This document shows, piece after piece, positions 5,271-6,535 of a DNA stretch of 6,535 nt (the first letter of the stretch is position 1; each line of letters starts with the position of its first letter). The notes under the pieces are model-generated. The model was not told the DNA's origin, made no database searches, and saw nothing but the letters and a program-made list of their open reading frames with translations. The DNA lies in NCBI GenBank assembly GCA_013203545.1, contig JABMQA010000711.1:1-6535 (forward strand), written 5' to 3'. The translations under genes and the position numbers were made by a program. The stretch is from Bacteroidota bacterium. Lineage in GTDB: Bacteria > Bacteroidota > Bacteroidia > Bacteroidales > 4484-276.

Positions 5271-5855
5271 ATGAAAGAAAAAAATTCGAAAGCCAACTTG
5301 ATCATAATTTCTATTTGTGTGCCCATGATTCTTCTCGGTCAAATACCTGACAGTCTGAATTCGAAAATTGATCAGGCACAAGAGATAGCTATAATCAATT
5401 GGATGGCGAATCTCAACGAAAAAGGGTTGGAGATGACCGATGATTCCCTGTTCATTGGTAATGAATTTCATAAAGTGTTAAATGATGCAAGTTACAGAGA
5501 TACTATCTATCCTGAAACCTATTCGTGGGAGCAGGCCCTGGGATTTATAAAAACCATGGAATTAAAAAAGGCCTTTTGGTTTTTTATTAATTTATATGCT
5601 GAAAATGACCTTAATAAGGAATTGGTCATTAAGTCGGTATTGACATATGATCAACTATTCAAAATGGATGAAATTATGGTGAATACCTTCTACACCTATT
5701 GTTTCATGGATCCCGAGATAAGTATCATTCAGGATGGAAAACCTGAAATTGTACACCCCGACATCCTGGAGGCCAAAATGAGAACCGTTAAAGAGATTGT
5801 TGGCTACATCATTGGGTACAGGCAACAACAACAAACAGAAGTATCGGGAGAATGA
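5271..5855 (+). CDS. Small secreted protein of unknown function (194 aa)
   Basis: The ATG at 5271 opens MKEKNSKANLIIISICVPMI followed by LLGQIPDS: a basic n-region, a hydrophobic core and a plausible signal peptidase I site around LLG|Q, so this is the likely start. There is no cysteine at the lipobox position, so it is probably periplasmic or secreted rather than a lipoprotein. The mature part (about 170 residues) looks mostly alpha-helical and acidic, with 'YSWEQALGFIKTMELKKAFWFFINLYAEND', 'TYDQLFKMDEIMVNTFYTYCFMDPE' and a basic helical end (MRTVKEIVGYIIGYRQQQQ). No family is recognised. It lies 48 bp after the fibre gene on the same strand with no terminator-like hairpin between, so co-transcription is possible. 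The upstream bases are AT-rich without a Shine-Dalgarno sequence, as usual in Bacteroidota. Confidence 0.8.
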   Translation: MKEKNSKANLIIISICVPMILLGQIPDSLNSKIDQAQEIAIINWMANLNEKGLEMTDDSLFIGNEFHKVLNDASYRDTIYPETYSWEQALGFIKTMELKKAFWFFINLYAENDLNKELVIKSVLTYDQLFKMDEIMVNTFYTYCFMDPEISIIQDGKPEIVHPDILEAKMRTVKEIVGYIIGYRQQQQTEVSGE

Positions 5856-5926
5856 CGATAAAGTAAAATGAAACACCTATGATAAGCAATTTTAACACCC
5901 ACGAGCATGATTACCAGGCAAACAAT

Positions 5927-5993
5927 TTTCCCGCAGATTGTGCAGATAAACGCAGAAAAACTATCTGTGAAAATCAGCGTTATCTGCGGGAAA
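5927..5993 (+). repeat. 67-bp imperfect palindrome of six GCAGAT-type units
   Basis: The outer arms TTTCCCGCAGAT (5927-5938) and ATCTGCGGGAAA (5982-5993) are perfect 12-bp inverted repeats. Inside, GCAGAT at 5942-5947 faces ATCAGC at 5973-5978 (one mismatch), and GCAGAA at 5952-5957 faces ATCTGT at 5963-5968 (one mismatch, one G-T). All six units are placed symmetrically about base 5960, with 9-10 bp between successive units. It could form a long hairpin in DNA or RNA. Similar 'CCCGCAGAT...GCAGAT' sequences are, as I recall, common intergenic repeats in Bacteroidota genomes. It ends 14 bp before the next start codon, so the transcript's 5' leader would contain it. Confidence 0.85.
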
Positions 5994-6007
5994 CAAATTT
6001 TAAACAG

Positions 6008-6535
6008 ATGAAAAGACTATTTGTAGTAGCGATTTGTACGGTTTTGCTCATCAGCTGCCAGCGGGAAACCCATACCATTTACCTCGACGAGATGGATCTC
6101 AGCACCATGGATATCGAGTGGGGTACAAACCAGGTAAACAAAAGCGTTGAGGGCAACCCCCTTACCATAGCCGGTCAGCTTTTCGACCGGGGTGTGGGCA
6201 CACATGCGGTAAGCAAAATGATGATCGACCTGCATGGTACAGCCAAAATTTTCTCGGCAATGGTTGGTGTGGACAATGAAAGCGGGGAGAGGGGTTCGGT
6301 GGAATTTTTTGTTATGGGCGACAAAAAAATATTGTGGCAGAGCGGATTGATGAAGAAAGGAGATCCTGCCAAAGCAGTTGAGGTTGACCTGATAGGAATT
6401 GAAAAAATGGCACTGTATATTTCAGATGGTGGCAACAGCAACTACTCCGACCATGCCGACTGGGCAGATGCCGTTATTGAATACTACGACAATAAACCAG
6501 ACCCCGGAATACAGTCAATACAAGAAGCATACATC
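6008..6535 (+). CDS. NPCBM-domain surface lipoprotein, N-terminal part (probable glycoside hydrolase); 3' partial
   Basis: The ATG at 6008 opens MKRLFVVAICTVLLISCQRE: a basic n-region, a hydrophobic core and the lipobox L14-I15-S16-C17, so a lipidated protein of the periplasm or outer membrane. The frame is open for 176 codons to the window edge. Residues about 23-160 match the NPCBM (novel putative carbohydrate-binding module) pattern: IYLDEMDLSTMDIEWGTNQV, NKSVEGNPLTIAGQLFDRGV, GTHAVSKMMIDLHG, 'VGVDNESGERGSVEFFVMGD', and ISDGGNSNYSDHADWADAVI. The GVGTHA and DHADWADA motifs are the family hallmarks. A short linker (NKPDPGIQSIQEAYI) then starts. In Bacteroidota this domain often precedes a glycoside hydrolase, notably GH27-type alpha-galactosidases. 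The catalytic part is outside, so the enzyme class is inference. It lies 152 bp after the previous gene, preceded by the palindrome. Confidence 0.88.
   Translation, partial: MKRLFVVAICTVLLISCQRETHTIYLDEMDLSTMDIEWGTNQVNKSVEGNPLTIAGQLFDRGVGTHAVSKMMIDLHGTAKIFSAMVGVDNESGERGSVEFFVMGDKKILWQSGLMKKGDPAKAVEVDLIGIEKMALYISDGGNSNYSDHADWADAVIEYYDNKPDPGIQSIQEAYI
6074..6487 (+). other. NPCBM carbohydrate-binding domain
   Basis: This segment covers residues T23-Y160 of the lipoprotein. It has the usual beta-sandwich landmarks: opening 'YLDEMDL', the conserved 'GVGTHA', the 'GVD' turn followed by 'GSVEFFVMGD', 'WQSGLM' and the closing 'DHADWADA'. Its length of about 138 residues is close to the normal domain size, so it appears complete. 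The expected ligand is a galactose-containing or other polysaccharide, by family analogy only. Confidence 0.85.

Noticed and set aside
5604..5630. Hairpin AATGACC...GGTCATT
   Set aside because: A 7-bp stem with a 13-base loop inside a coding region and no other support; likely chance.
5927..5993. Rho-independent terminator for the 194-aa gene
   Set aside because: The stem is long and broken by mismatches, and it is not followed by a T run (AAACAAATTTTAAAC follows). An interspersed or regulatory palindrome fits better, though some attenuation is not excluded.
6017..6441. Minus-strand open frames over the NPCBM gene (6017-6235, 6175-6441)
   Set aside because: Antisense shadows of a strongly supported plus-strand lipoprotein gene.

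Overview
The window looks like chromosomal DNA from a member of the Bacteroidota, possibly a marine or sediment Bacteroidales/Marinilabiliales relative. The reasons are moderately AT-rich coding sequence, Sec signals ending in a 'NAQ'-type site, a SusD-style lipobox lipoprotein, no visible Shine-Dalgarno sequences before starts, an N-terminal 'MLDIKADSLGLLIPRI' fibre motif common in this phylum, and a GCAGAT-type intergenic palindrome. The lineage is an inference from style; no rRNA or marker gene is present.

Region 1 (2-5222) is one very large gene for a secreted, modular, fibre-like surface protein. Its start lies left of the window. The architecture in order is: Sec signal peptide; N-terminal fibre motif; alpha/beta shaft with 'KLADGSVSN' and 'VPTEKAVK.YV' segments; a head array of 51-bp/17-residue YadA-like repeats; a seven-bladed LVIVD-type beta-propeller built from exact 129-bp units; a second copy of the shaft-plus-head module; a globular segment of unknown function; a C-terminal domain resembling the phage Peptidase_G2/intramolecular chaperone type ('GDYAEWLERL'); and a terminal coiled coil. 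The reading frame is broken twice: an in-frame TAA at 251-253 and a frameshift near 881-885 best explained as the loss of five bases. The remaining 1,449 codons are open, so this is either a very recently inactivated gene or a good gene carrying sequence errors.

Region 2 (5271-5855) is a small secreted protein of 194 residues that I do not recognise, 48 bp downstream on the same strand and possibly co-transcribed.

Region 3 (5856-6007) is intergenic and holds a 67-bp imperfect palindrome made of six GCAGAT-type units placed symmetrically, ending 14 bp before the next start.

Region 4 (6008 to the right edge) is the N-terminal part of a lipoprotein with an NPCBM carbohydrate-binding domain. 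Such a domain commonly precedes a glycoside hydrolase catalytic domain (for example GH27 alpha-galactosidases); that part would lie outside the window.

All supported genes are on the + strand. The window looks like a cell-surface locus (fibre/adhesin, small exported protein, surface glycan-binding enzyme). A functional link between the three genes is not shown by the sequence.
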